Origin: Zestomonas insulae
GTDB taxonomy: Bacteria; Pseudomonadota; Gammaproteobacteria; Pseudomonadales; Pseudomonadaceae
Direction: 5' to 3'
Length of the DNA stretch: 64,000 nucleotides
NCBI RefSeq assembly: GCF_016901015.1
Contig: NZ_JAFEUP010000003.1
Span: 1-64,000, forward strand
Below are positions 1-7,985 of the stretch, piece after piece (positions within the stretch are counted from its first letter, which is position 1; each line of letters opens with the position of its first letter). A program made the position numbers and the translations under genes. Under the pieces are notes generated by a model. The model saw nothing but the letters and a program-made list of their open reading frames with translations, did no database searches and was not told where the DNA came from.

Positions 1-105
1 TACATCGAGATGTTTTATAACCCCAAACGCCGGCACAGCAGCGCTATGCAGCTATCGCCAGTGGAGTTTGAAAAGCGCTATTTCCAAAGCTTGGAGAGTG
101 TCTAG
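1..105 (+). CDS. IS3-family transposase, C-terminal end (partial)
   Basis: The reading frame is open from base 1 and stops at TAG 103-105, giving the last 34 residues of a protein whose body lies left of the window. The motif YNPKRRHSSAMQLSPVEFE is the characteristic C-terminus of IS3-group OrfB (DDE integrase) proteins, where a tyrosine-asparagine-x-x-RRHS segment is followed by a proline and FE. A terminal inverted-repeat-like sequence follows directly. The element therefore ends here and borders the catabolic island. Whether the upstream part is intact cannot be seen. Confidence 0.85.
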   Translation, partial: YIEMFYNPKRRHSSAMQLSPVEFEKRYFQSLESV

Positions 106-123
106 GAAAGCCGGGGCGATTCA
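101..123 (+). repeat. Right terminal inverted repeat of the IS3-family element (putative)
   Basis: Read on the minus strand this segment begins TGAATCGCCCCGGCTTTCCT, which resembles the TGAACCGCCCCGGG-type ends of IS3-group elements as I remember them. It overlaps the transposase stop, as is usual in this family. The partner repeat is outside the window, so the exact boundary is inferred. Confidence 0.6.
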
Positions 124-213
124 GTTTGAACCTACAGTTCCACGTTGGTGGTAGATGCGCGGGCTAGCCACCTCTTGGCGTTGCTAGCGCAAGAGGTGGG
201 GCGGTGGTGCCGC

Positions 214-1404
214 TTAGCCGGAGATCAGCGAGGGCGTTTCTACGCTCTTCGCGGTGCCAAACATGGCCACCTGCAACTCTGGGTGGGCTTGCAGATGACG
301 GAGGCCGGCCAGCTTGTGCTCCAGCTCCTCCTTGTCGGAGCAGTGGTATACCAGCTTCTTGAATTCCGACGCTGCCGGTGATGCGTGCTCAAGAAAGGCC
401 TTGAGACGGGATTCCGAGTAACGGTCCAAAATCTCAGGGTCAACGCGTCCTTCAATTACCGCGGTTAAGGCCTCGTGCAGCACGAAGATGTCGAACAGCC
501 CGGAGGTTAGCCCCAAGCCGCCGGTCGGGTTGGTGATATGCGCTGCATCCCCCGCGAGGAGTACGCGTCCGACACGCATACTCTCAGCTGCTCGTTGGTG
601 CATTCGATAGGGGGAGTACTGGATAACTTCATACTCGGTCCCCTCAGGAAGGATCTTTGCGAAATAGCCCGGAATGCGCTCAGGAACTTGATCCTCCGGC
701 AGCTCTAGGCTTTCGCAGTAAGTGACGCGCCAGAGGTTGTCATTGTCGATTCGAGCGACGATCGCTCCTACCTCAGGGTCGAGCATCATGGTCGCATTCG
801 AGAAGCCCAGCTTGGCGAAGTCACCACGGACATTGGTTGCCACGAAGCGTTCGGGCCAGGTGATGCCATCGAAGCTAAGGTTCAGCGACCTACGAATGAT
901 GCTGTTGGCACCGTCGGCACCGATCACCCAAGCCGCGCTAATGTCCTCCTGGCTGTCTCCCTGCTGGCAGTGGAGCGTTACCTCGTGCTCGCTCTGAGTT
1001 AGCCCAGTCACGTCGACACCCCAGCGAATGCTGAAGTTAGGCAGTTTTTGCAGATGGCTCAGGGCGATTTCAGCCAGCTTGTTTTGGCCAAGATGCAGGT
1101 TATAGGGCGTTTTGCTGAGGGTTTTCAGCGCTTCGCGTGTATCCAGATGAATACGCTCTCCCGTTTTGAACACATAGAACTGCAGTTCAGGACTGAGGAA
1201 ACCTTCGGCTTTGGCATCCTCGAGAACTCCTAGCTTTTCCAGCCCATCGAGAACAGCCCAGTGGTACACCATTGCCCTAGGCGAATGCTGGATGGCATCG
1301 GCGCGCTCCACAACGCAGACTTCGATACCGGTCTTCGCGAGCCCCAGTGCGCAAAGCAGTCCGGTAGGGCCCGCTCCGACGATCACGACATTTTTCTTGT
1401 TCAT
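214..1404 (-). CDS. FAD-dependent aromatic monooxygenase (paralogue of 37741-38937)
   Basis: A 396-residue class A flavoprotein hydroxylase. It has the N-terminal dinucleotide motif GAGPTG (about residues 10-15), a GADGANS 'DG' motif near the middle and the flavin-ribityl motif LAGDAAH followed by NPTGGLGLTSG in the C-terminal half. Such enzymes use NAD(P)H and O2 to hydroxylate phenols, sometimes with loss of a para-carboxylate. It is clearly paralogous to the 398-residue protein at 37741-38937 (shared SPRAMVYHW, YNLHLGQ.KLAE and ITWPERFVATN segments). It is transcribed alone, downstream of the GntR gene, with two regulon-type palindromes in the spacer at 1578 and 1663. A decarboxylating hydroxylation giving a hydroquinone would fit the downstream ring-cleavage genes, but the substrate is inferred. 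Confidence 0.85.
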   Translation of the reverse strand: MNKKNVVIVGAGPTGLLCALGLAKTGIEVCVVERADAIQHSPRAMVYHWAVLDGLEKLGVLEDAKAEGFLSPELQFYVFKTGERIHLDTREALKTLSKTPYNLHLGQNKLAEIALSHLQKLPNFSIRWGVDVTGLTQSEHEVTLHCQQGDSQEDISAAWVIGADGANSIIRRSLNLSFDGITWPERFVATNVRGDFAKLGFSNATMMLDPEVGAIVARIDNDNLWRVTYCESLELPEDQVPERIPGYFAKILPEGTEYEVIQYSPYRMHQRAAESMRVGRVLLAGDAAHITNPTGGLGLTSGLFDIFVLHEALTAVIEGRVDPEILDRYSESRLKAFLEHASPAASEFKKLVYHCSDKEELEHKLAGLRHLQAHPELQVAMFGTAKSVETPSLISG

Positions 1405-1577
1405 TTTTTGCCACTCTACTGATGGGTGGAGTAGAGGCTGTCCATGTGGGTCAGCCCCTGATCAAGCAGCGGTCCGGACCTAAAGGGAGTGGGCAGGGAT
1501 CTCTTGCTCCAACTCAGTGCGGTGATCCGGGCATCGCGTTCCCGGATTTTCGGCAGCAGAGTGAGCGCTGTCAATAT

Positions 1578-1589
1578 TTGTTCGTACAA
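1578..1589. promoter_or_regulatory. GntR-type operator at the FAD monooxygenase promoter
   Basis: TTGTTCGTACAA, 11 of 12 matches to TTGTACGTACAA. On the minus strand TTGCCC and TAATTT lie 17 bp apart, and the TAATTT -10 overlaps the operator, which is the same layout as at the acyl-CoA dehydrogenase promoter. Confidence 0.6.
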
Positions 1590-1662
1590 ATTATTGATAG
1601 ACCATTAGGCGGGCAAATCCAAGGCGCGCCTAGAAAGCGTATCGTCAGCACGTTATTAAATG

Positions 1663-1674
1663 TTGTACGTACTT
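1663..1674. promoter_or_regulatory. Second GntR-type operator upstream of the FAD monooxygenase
   Basis: TTGTACGTACTT, 10 of 12 matches to the regulon palindrome, about 85 bp from the first site. The spacing would allow two-site binding. It lies just past the GntR stop codon. Confidence 0.5.
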
Positions 1675-1676
1675 TT

Positions 1677-2435
1677 CTATGATTTGCTTCGGCGAAGCGT
1701 GAAGGAGAGGCGGAACATGTCGGGCTTGTGAAGAGTGAACGCGATAATGGCGAGTTTCCCAGAGGTCAGCCGGTACCTACGTTGAACCTCCAGCACGGTG
1801 ATGCCGGATTCAATTTGCAGTGTGGGGGCTACATTTATGGGTGCGTGGCCGGATTGAACGATCTGTTCAACCTCTTCGACACGTTCGCCATACAGATCCT
1901 CCACAAGCTCATAGATGGGGCTGCGATTGCGTTCGAGAAGCCGCGAGACTCCAGCGTAGTCGGCGTGTATGAATACTTCTGTCCAGCAAATTGGAGCAGC
2001 ATCCCCTTCCATAAAGCGGAAGCCGGCAACATGAAGCCAGCGCTGACCTTCTGGGCAGCTCAGTCGCTCGGCCTGATCTTCATTGCACTCAATCATGCCA
2101 AGGGTTTCGATTTCGAAACGCATGCCAGCGGCGTAGTTGATCAGGTCGCTAATAGCGTTGATCTCATGCACATAGGTCTGCGCGGAGCCGGGCCGCACCA
2201 CCGTGGTTCCCGCTCCTTGACGAGATGAAACCAGGCCATCATCTCGGAGTTGGCGCAAGGCTGCTCTGACGGTATGACGGCTAACCGCAAAGCGTTCGCT
2301 CAGCTCGGTTTCGGTCGGCAGTTGGGTTCCGACTGGATAGGTGCCTGCGAGGATCTCGCCCTTGAGCTTCTGCACCAGCTGCTTGTACAGCGGACCACTG
2401 GATGGCTGGATGGTGGCTTCAGCGGATGAGCTCAT
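1677..2435 (-). CDS. GntR-family transcriptional regulator, HutC subfamily
   Basis: A 252-residue regulator. An N-terminal winged helix (about residues 15-80; PLYKQLVQKLKGEILAG, then LPTETELSERFAVSRHTVRAAL) is followed by a UTRA-type ligand-binding domain (about 95-245), the HutC layout. HutC-type repressors bind GT-N4-AC palindromes and release on binding a pathway ligand. The recurring TTGTACGTACAA palindrome has exactly this spacing, and a 10/12 copy lies upstream of this gene at 2476. I infer that this protein represses itself and the dispersed catabolic operons. The TetR, LysR and AraC regulators in the island are alternatives for individual promoters. Confidence 0.85.
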   Translation of the reverse strand: MSSSAEATIQPSSGPLYKQLVQKLKGEILAGTYPVGTQLPTETELSERFAVSRHTVRAALRQLRDDGLVSSRQGAGTTVVRPGSAQTYVHEINAISDLINYAAGMRFEIETLGMIECNEDQAERLSCPEGQRWLHVAGFRFMEGDAAPICWTEVFIHADYAGVSRLLERNRSPIYELVEDLYGERVEEVEQIVQSGHAPINVAPTLQIESGITVLEVQRRYRLTSGKLAIIAFTLHKPDMFRLSFTLRRSKS

Positions 2436-2475
2436 GGTTCTCGTGCCCCAATTGAGAAGAAGGTATCGACGGAAA

Positions 2476-2487
2476 TTGTACGCACAT
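2476..2487. promoter_or_regulatory. GntR-type operator upstream of the GntR gene
   Basis: TTGTACGCACAT (10/12). On the minus strand it reads ATGTGCGTACAA and overlaps a TACAAT -10 hexamer, which suggests autoregulation. No strong -35 is visible. Confidence 0.5.
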
Positions 2488-2607
2488 CCAGTGTCAGTTC
2501 CGAATAAATTCTTCTAAGAATTTTCGCTTCGTCACGAACGTTGGTTATGGTCACGATTGATACTGACTTCAGGGCGCCGAGACATTCTGTCCGGACAAGG
2601 TTCGATG

Positions 2608-2630
2608 CTGGGAGGCCTTTGGCCTCCCAG
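2608..2630 (-). terminator. Terminator-like hairpin after the maoC operon
   Basis: A perfect 10-bp stem, CTGGGAGGCC / GGCCTCCCAG, with a TTT loop, just downstream of the MaoC stop codon. There is no long U-tract, so termination efficiency is uncertain. Confidence 0.5.
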
Positions 2631-2642
2631 AGGATGTCTTAA

Positions 2643-3149
2643 TCAATCGTCGATCGCGTGACCGCGCTTGGGGACTAGAACCGTACGTTCGAATGTCATG
2701 AAGATGGTGCCATCAGCTTTTTTGCCGGTAGTCCGAACCGTCACAATCCCCTGCGTTGGGCGGCTGCCCGACTCGCGCTTCTCTAACACCTCGGATTCGG
2801 CATAAAGCGTGTCGCCGACATACACAGGAGCGGTCAGTTTGATCTTGTCCCAACCCAGATTGCCGATAGCCTTCTGGCTGATATCGCTGACGCTCATTCC
2901 CACGACGATCGAGAGGGTAAGGCAGCTGTTAACCAGGGCCTGCTTAAACTCAGACTTCTCCGCAAAGGCATTATCGAAATGCAGCGGGTGAGTGTTCATC
3001 GTGAGTAGGGTGAACCAGATGTTGTCGGTCTCGGTGACCGTGCGGCCTGGCCGGTGCTCATAGCAATCCCCGACCACGAAATCTTCGAAGTAACGCCCGT
3101 AGCTTTCGCGGTATCGGTTAGGGGCTACTTCTTGTGCGATGCCTACCAT
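2643..3149 (-). CDS. MaoC-like hot-dog enoyl-CoA hydratase
   Basis: A 168-residue single hot-dog protein. The segment TMNTHPLHFDNAFA is the MaoC hydratase active-site motif, and the C-terminal TVRTTGKKADG..FMTFERTVLV strand is typical. Itaconyl-CoA and mesaconyl-CoA hydratases belong to this subgroup. It is the last gene of a minus-strand operon with two CaiB-type CoA-transferases and an acyl-CoA dehydrogenase. Together with the CitE-like lyase at 40366 this recalls itaconate- or methylsuccinate-type CoA pathways. It could instead hydrate an arylpropenoyl-CoA. The AAGGAAG ribosome binding site supports the start. Confidence 0.8.
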   Translation of the reverse strand: MVGIAQEVAPNRYRESYGRYFEDFVVGDCYEHRPGRTVTETDNIWFTLLTMNTHPLHFDNAFAEKSEFKQALVNSCLTLSIVVGMSVSDISQKAIGNLGWDKIKLTAPVYVGDTLYAESEVLEKRESGSRPTQGIVTVRTTGKKADGTIFMTFERTVLVPKRGHAIDD

Positions 3150-3185
3150 TTTTTCTTCCTTTTATTTTGAGGGCCGCCGGGCCAG

Positions 3186-4292
3186 TTACTTAACAAGCCG
3201 CTCGTTGTCTGCTCCCAGGAGTGGTGCTTCTGGATGCGGCTGGGCTGGCTCGTTACGGAAACGTATAGGGTTGCCGATGTGTCGCAATCCGGAGCTGTCG
3301 CGCCAGACCATCTGGCGCGACACGATGTTGGGGTCATCCAGTGCTTCCGGCAGGCTCTTAACCACTCCGTAGCAGATGTTCAGCTGCTGCAGAAGCTCAT
3401 CCCAGTACGCCAGATCGAGCCTCTTGAAGTGCGCAGCCAGTACATCCACCACGGGCTGCTGATGAGGCCCAGGGCCGCGCTCGCAGAGCGGTATCAGATC
3501 CTGGCGCCCTAGGGCTTCCAGTAGTGCACGGACGAACTTCGGCTCTTGCCCGGCAAGTGCAATAAATCGCCCGTCGCGTGTTTCGTAGGTGCGATAGAAC
3601 GCGCTGCCCCCGGTCGTTCGCTCGTGCTTGGCCACAGGCTGGCGACTCTCAGCCATTGCCGGCCCAAGGATGTTCAAGCAGCCTGCCAGCACGGCGTCGT
3701 GCATACCGATATCTAAGTAATCGCCCAACCCGGTGGCTTGCCTCCGATAGAGCGCCATCAAGACTCCGGCCAATCCTTGAAGCCCTGCCAGCAGATCGGC
3801 AACTGGCACCCCAGGCAGGGCTGGTCGGTCGTCCTCGCCAAGCGTCATGCTGAGCAAGCCGGCTTGAGCTTCAACACCTAAGTCATGCGCTGGTCGGTCG
3901 CGATAAGGTCCGTCCTGGCCATAGGCGCTAATTGAGCAATAAATAATTGCCGGATTACGCTCCTTAACCTGGTCGTAACCCACGCCAAGGCGATCCATCA
4001 CTCCAGGCCTGAAGGACTCGATAAATACGTCTGCTGTCTCGCAGAGCTTCAGGAGTGCCTCGCGTCCCTCCGGAGTCTTCAGGTCGAGGGCGATGCTGCG
4101 TTTGCCGCGATTCAGATTGCGGAAGAAAACGGTATGTCCTAACTCTGAAGGGCCAATATGGCGGCCGGGATCGCCGCCATCTGGGTTTTCTACTTTGATG
4201 ACTTGCGCGCCATGATCGGCCATCGCCAAAGTCAAATAGGGACCAGGGAGAAATGTCGATAGATCGAGGACAGTGATCCCTCCCAGTTTCAT
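3186..4292 (-). CDS. Family III CoA-transferase (CaiB/BaiF)
   Basis: A 368-residue protein from ATG 4292. This start overlaps the stop of the upstream transferase as ATGA; a longer open frame to 4550 is upstream coding sequence read in another frame. The family motifs are present: GPYLTLAMADHGAQVIKVE near the N-terminus, GVPVADLLAG, and GMHDAVL with Asp199 in the position of the catalytic aspartate that carries the acyl group. Family III enzymes move CoA from one acyl-CoA to a free acid, often a dicarboxylate, without ATP. No acyl-CoA synthetase occurs in the window, so this pair probably does the CoA activation for the pathway. Confidence 0.88.
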   Translation of the reverse strand: MKLGGITVLDLSTFLPGPYLTLAMADHGAQVIKVENPDGGDPGRHIGPSELGHTVFFRNLNRGKRSIALDLKTPEGREALLKLCETADVFIESFRPGVMDRLGVGYDQVKERNPAIIYCSISAYGQDGPYRDRPAHDLGVEAQAGLLSMTLGEDDRPALPGVPVADLLAGLQGLAGVLMALYRRQATGLGDYLDIGMHDAVLAGCLNILGPAMAESRQPVAKHERTTGGSAFYRTYETRDGRFIALAGQEPKFVRALLEALGRQDLIPLCERGPGPHQQPVVDVLAAHFKRLDLAYWDELLQQLNICYGVVKSLPEALDDPNIVSRQMVWRDSSGLRHIGNPIRFRNEPAQPHPEAPLLGADNERLVK

Positions 4293-5473
4293 TTTGCTGT
4301 CCCCGTTTCCACTAGAGATGAGGTCGCTAAGACTGACTCGTTGTCGGCGCCAAGTGCCGAACAGATTTTTTGCTCTAGGCGTTGGCCGTCGATCTTGATG
4401 GGATTGGCGAGTACCTTGAGGCCTTTGGGGGCATGCGGATGCTGAACTTCGTTGACCATTGAGTTGGTAGCCAGCAGCGGGTTTTCCATCGCCTCGCTCA
4501 AGGTGAGCACTGGGGCCACTGGCAAATGCCCTGTGAGCTTGTCCAGCCAATGGCTAGTGGCGGCTTGGCTAAAGGTTTCGTCCAGGATCTGGGTAAGTTC
4601 GTGCTGATGCTGTTTGCGCAGTTTCGCGTTCGTAAAGCGGTGGTCGGATTTGAGATCGCCGAGTTTCAGGATGCGGATGAGTGCGAGCCAAAACTTCTCT
4701 GTCATGCACATGATGAAGATCCATCCATCCGCGGTGCGGAAGGTTTGAACCGGCGCTACTGATAGATGCGCGCTACGAGCTTGACGGGCCACCTGGTGTT
4801 GCTCGTTGAGATACCAGATTGCCGAATAGCCCAGTTGATGCAGCGCGACGTCGAATAGGGATGTATCGACGTCGCAGCCTTGACCTGTTTCGCGGGCGCG
4901 GTGGAGTGCGGCGAGAAGCCCGACGGAGGCGGTAATGCCAGTCATATGGTCCACCAGCGACGGAGCGCCAAAGCGCGACGGCGGGCCTTCAGGCTCACCG
5001 GTCAGGTCCATTAGCCCGGCTTCCGCTTGCATCAGATAGTCATAGCCTGGCCACGATGCCCGATCGTTGTCTCGACCATAGGCAGAAATATGCAGGCAAA
5101 CCAGCGCTGGGTGGTCGGCGGAGAGGCTCTTGTAATCGAGTCCCAGCTTGGCAGGCAGATCACCTCTCAGGTTGTTCACTAGCGCGTCGGCGCCGGCTAG
5201 AAGGTCATTCAGCTGTGCCTTCCCTGCATCGGATTTGAGATCCAGAGTGATGCTGCGTTTGTTCATGTTCCAAGTCTGGAAGTACTGACTATCGCAATCA
5301 CCCAGCAAATGCGGACCGGTGTGTCTGGCGGGGTCGCCGCCAATCGCTGCGTTCTCGATCTTGATCACTTCCGCTCCCAGGTCGGCAAGGAACATGGTGC
5401 CGTATGGGCCAGCACCAAATTGCTCCACCGAGAGGATGCGCAAGCCTTGGAGCGGCTTAGCTGCGGGTGTCAT
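4289..5473 (-). CDS. Family III CoA-transferase (CaiB/BaiF), second copy
   Basis: A 394-residue protein with GPYGTMFLADLGAEVIKIE at the N-terminus and VDTSLFDVAL containing Asp208, the presumed nucleophile. It overlaps both neighbours by ATGA junctions (acyl-CoA dehydrogenase upstream, the other transferase downstream), so translation is probably coupled. The two transferases differ considerably. They may form a heteromer or act on different acids. Substrate not predictable from sequence. Confidence 0.88.
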   Translation of the reverse strand: MTPAAKPLQGLRILSVEQFGAGPYGTMFLADLGAEVIKIENAAIGGDPARHTGPHLLGDCDSQYFQTWNMNKRSITLDLKSDAGKAQLNDLLAGADALVNNLRGDLPAKLGLDYKSLSADHPALVCLHISAYGRDNDRASWPGYDYLMQAEAGLMDLTGEPEGPPSRFGAPSLVDHMTGITASVGLLAALHRARETGQGCDVDTSLFDVALHQLGYSAIWYLNEQHQVARQARSAHLSVAPVQTFRTADGWIFIMCMTEKFWLALIRILKLGDLKSDHRFTNAKLRKQHQHELTQILDETFSQAATSHWLDKLTGHLPVAPVLTLSEAMENPLLATNSMVNEVQHPHAPKGLKVLANPIKIDGQRLEQKICSALGADNESVLATSSLVETGTAK

Positions 5474-6645
5474 GCCTCTGCGCTCCGTTTCATCAACTGC
5501 TTGGCAATAATGATCCGCTGCATCTCATTGGTGCCTTCACCAATGCAGGTGAGCGGGGCATCGCGGTAAAGGCGCTCGATGTCGTATTCCTTCGAGTAGC
5601 CATAGGCCCCATGGATACGCATCGACTCGATCGAGTTTTCGAGCGCGGCTTCGGAGGAGAAATACTTGGCCATGCCCGCTTCCATGTCGCAGCGATCGCC
5701 GCGATCGAAAGTCGCTGCTGCGTCCAGCGTCAGCAGGCGCGCCGCACGTGCGCGAGTGGCCATCTCGCCAAGTTTGAGCTGGATAGCCTGATGCTCGGCA
5801 ATGGGCTTGCCGAATGTTTTGCGGCCCGATGCATAGTCCGCGGCCAAACGAAGTGCGCCTTCAGCGATGCCTACACCGCGCGCTGCCACGTTAATGCGCC
5901 CGAGCTCAAGGCCGCCAGTTGCTTGATAGAAGCCTTGACCTTCCACGCCGCCGATGAGGTTCTTGGCGGGTACTCGGTAGTTGTCGAAAACGAGTTCGCT
6001 GGTTTCGATGGCCTTGTAGCCCAACTTTTCCAGCTTGCGACCTGCAGTGAAACCATTGCCCTTGGGGGCGATGAACAGGCTCATTCCCTTGTGGCGTGGT
6101 TCAGCTTGTGGGTTGGTTTTGACTAGCAGCGCGAAGCAGCTGCCTTCAATACCGTTAGTAATCCAGGTCTTGGCGCCATTGATGACGTACTCGTCACCTT
6201 CGCGGCGCGCTGTCATGCGAATGCCCTGAAGGTCGGTCCCGGCGTCAGGCTCGGTGAGCGCCAGTCCACCACGGACCTCGCCAGTGGCAAGGCGCGGCAG
6301 CCACTCGTTCTTCTGCTCCTCTGTACCGAATTTTTCAATTGCCAAGGCAAGCATGAGGTGCGAGTTGAAGATTCCGGTCAGGGCCATCCATTCGGACGAG
6401 ATGCGCATGACGATTTGCGCGTAGACGGACGCCGGGAGTCCCAGGCCGCCGTACTGCTGACTGATGGTGGCGCCGAACAAACCGAGCTCTTTCATTTGCT
6501 CGACCAATTCATGTGGGTAGCGATCGGCGTGGTCAAAGTCCTTAACTTGGGGCCGAACCTCCCTAACCACCCAGCGATCGATGGCGTCCAAAAGTTGCTT
6601 TTCTTCGCTTAGGGTCAATGTCTGGTGGCGGGGGGAGCTGTGCAT
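5470..6645 (-). CDS. Acyl-CoA dehydrogenase
   Basis: A 391-residue FAD flavoprotein from ATG 6645, preceded by AAGGG at 8-nt spacing. A longer frame to 6678 would run through the promoter and operator and is unlikely. It shows the dehydrogenase signatures LTEPDAGTDL, AKTWITNG and the C-terminal GEGTNEMQR, where the glutamate matches the usual catalytic base of short-chain enzymes. It is the first gene of the acdh - CoA-transferase - CoA-transferase - maoC operon. The predicted role is alpha,beta-desaturation of the acyl-CoA made by the transferases, passing electrons to ETF. Confidence 0.88.
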   Translation of the reverse strand: MHSSPRHQTLTLSEEKQLLDAIDRWVVREVRPQVKDFDHADRYPHELVEQMKELGLFGATISQQYGGLGLPASVYAQIVMRISSEWMALTGIFNSHLMLALAIEKFGTEEQKNEWLPRLATGEVRGGLALTEPDAGTDLQGIRMTARREGDEYVINGAKTWITNGIEGSCFALLVKTNPQAEPRHKGMSLFIAPKGNGFTAGRKLEKLGYKAIETSELVFDNYRVPAKNLIGGVEGQGFYQATGGLELGRINVAARGVGIAEGALRLAADYASGRKTFGKPIAEHQAIQLKLGEMATRARAARLLTLDAAATFDRGDRCDMEAGMAKYFSSEAALENSIESMRIHGAYGYSKEYDIERLYRDAPLTCIGEGTNEMQRIIIAKQLMKRSAEA

Positions 6646-6666
6646 GTTGAGGCCCTTGTTGTTCAA

Positions 6667-6705
6667 ATGTACGTACAAATTATTTTTGACTCATTCTCTT
6701 GTCAA
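6667..6705 (-). promoter_or_regulatory. Promoter and GntR-type operator of the acyl-CoA dehydrogenase operon
   Basis: On the minus strand TTGACA (6700-6705) and TAATTT (6677-6682) are separated by 17 bp. The operator ATGTACGTACAA (6667-6678; 11/12, symmetrical core GTACGTAC) starts within the -10 box. This is the clearest repression layout among the regulon promoters. A further half site, TTCGTACA, lies near 6777. Confidence 0.7.
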
Positions 6706-6827
6706 GCACGATTTTGGCCTAAACGTCTCAATCCACGCGCACATTTTATGCTTGGCCATGATTAGCCAATAAAAGGTTCGTACATATTTTCTAGAATGCG
6801 GCCCGGTGGAGCCGCATTGGGAGGGGG

Positions 6828-7655
6828 TCAGTCGGTCAGCGTTTTCGAGGCAATGTTTGCCGCGATAATTTGGGCGAAGCGGGCGTCAATCGGGGCAAAT
6901 AGCTCTGGGTGGGTGAAGCAGTAGAGTGCCTTGCGCCGAATGGCCGCGATCACAAGCTCTCCTACGTCCTCTGGCTCTAGCCAGCGCATCTCTGCCATGG
7001 CTGGCATATCGGTAAGGTCGACGTCTAGGAGCTTGGCATCTTGAAGGGCGCTGGGGCGGTTGCGAGAGCTGTTCTGGATGTTCGTGTGCACCGGGCCGGG
7101 AACGAGAACTGAGCAGCCGACCTTGCTACCAGTCATTTGGAGTTCCTGGGCGAGTGTCTCGGTCAGAGCGACAACGCCATACTTGGTGACCGAGTAGCCA
7201 CCCAATGTCGGCATGGTCGCCAGGCCACCGATAGACGCGGTGTTGACTATGTGACCACCGTCCGCGTTTCCTTGTAGAAGCGGCAGAAAACTGTGGACGC
7301 CGTGGATGACGCCCCAAAGGTTGACGTTGATTAGCCAGCGCCAGTCGTCGAGAGTCATATCGCTGATGCTCGCCATCGGGCCGACGCCGGCGTTGTTGAA
7401 GACGATGTCCACTCGCCCGAATTCTTTGATAGTGGCGTCTGCAAGCGCTTGAACGCTTGCGCTATCGCTCACGTCAGTGCGGACGGGGTGAGCCCCAATT
7501 TCCCGTGCTGTCTTCTGCAAGCTGGACTCTTCGATGTCTGCGATTACTACGTGCGCGCCATGGGCAACTAGGCGTTGGGCAATTCCTTTTCCAATACCAG
7601 AGGCGCCGCCAGTTACCACGGCTACCTTGCCGTGCAGTTCGCCAAGCTCACTCAT
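6828..7655 (-). CDS. Short-chain dehydrogenase/reductase
   Basis: A 275-residue SDR starting at ATG 7655 behind a GGAG site; the frame extends further but lacks a site. It has the cofactor motif TGGASGIGKG, NNAGVG, and the active-site YSVTK (Tyr-x-x-x-Lys). Asp-Ile after the second strand suggests NAD use. It probably oxidises an alcohol or reduces a ketone of a pathway intermediate. It has its own promoter and operator (7690) and is separate from the acyl-CoA dehydrogenase operon. Confidence 0.85.
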   Translation of the reverse strand: MSELGELHGKVAVVTGGASGIGKGIAQRLVAHGAHVVIADIEESSLQKTAREIGAHPVRTDVSDSASVQALADATIKEFGRVDIVFNNAGVGPMASISDMTLDDWRWLINVNLWGVIHGVHSFLPLLQGNADGGHIVNTASIGGLATMPTLGGYSVTKYGVVALTETLAQELQMTGSKVGCSVLVPGPVHTNIQNSSRNRPSALQDAKLLDVDLTDMPAMAEMRWLEPEDVGELVIAAIRRKALYCFTHPELFAPIDARFAQIIAANIASKTLTD

Positions 7656-7689
7656 TGTTGTTCTCCGTCTACGGGTGGTGTGATGGAAA

Positions 7690-7701
7690 TTGTTTGCACA
7701 A
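7690..7701. promoter_or_regulatory. GntR-type operator at the SDR promoter
   Basis: TTGTTTGCACAA (9/12). On the minus strand TTGACA and TAATTG lie 17 bp apart directly upstream, and the operator follows the -10 exactly as at the other regulon promoters. The position supports the match despite the weaker sequence. Confidence 0.5.
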
Positions 7702-7835
7702 TTATCCCTGGGGCAAGACGGTGTCAAGGGCGTCACAGATAGTCAAAAAATAAACTAATAAAAACAATTAGATAGAATAGAAAAATAGTCAGAACTGAAA
7801 ATTGAGCGTTTGTTTGGTTGGTTTTTCGTTTGTTT

Positions 7836-7880
7836 TTGTACGTACAAGTGTTGACCTTCCGTTCGACTGCGAGCTAGATT
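7836..7880 (+). promoter_or_regulatory. Operator and promoter of the DUF1302 export operon
   Basis: A perfect TTGTACGTACAA (7836-7847) lies immediately upstream of TTGACC (7851-7856) and TAGATT (7875-7880), spaced 18 bp. Here the operator precedes the -35 instead of overlapping the -10. This sits in the 330-bp divergent spacer between the SDR and DUF1302 genes, in which I see no gene. Confidence 0.6.
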
Positions 7881-7985
7881 GGCTTCACCGAGCATGCGAC
7901 GAGAGTGGCCTGCTCTGGACCTGGCCTCCACCCCCCCCTGAGGTCTTCGTCGTTTCGCCAATAAAAACAAGATGCGAGGGTCACG

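Noticed and set aside
5467..6126. 219-residue plus-strand frame opposite the acyl-CoA dehydrogenase
   Set aside because: Mirror of a conserved enzyme; no protein-like features.
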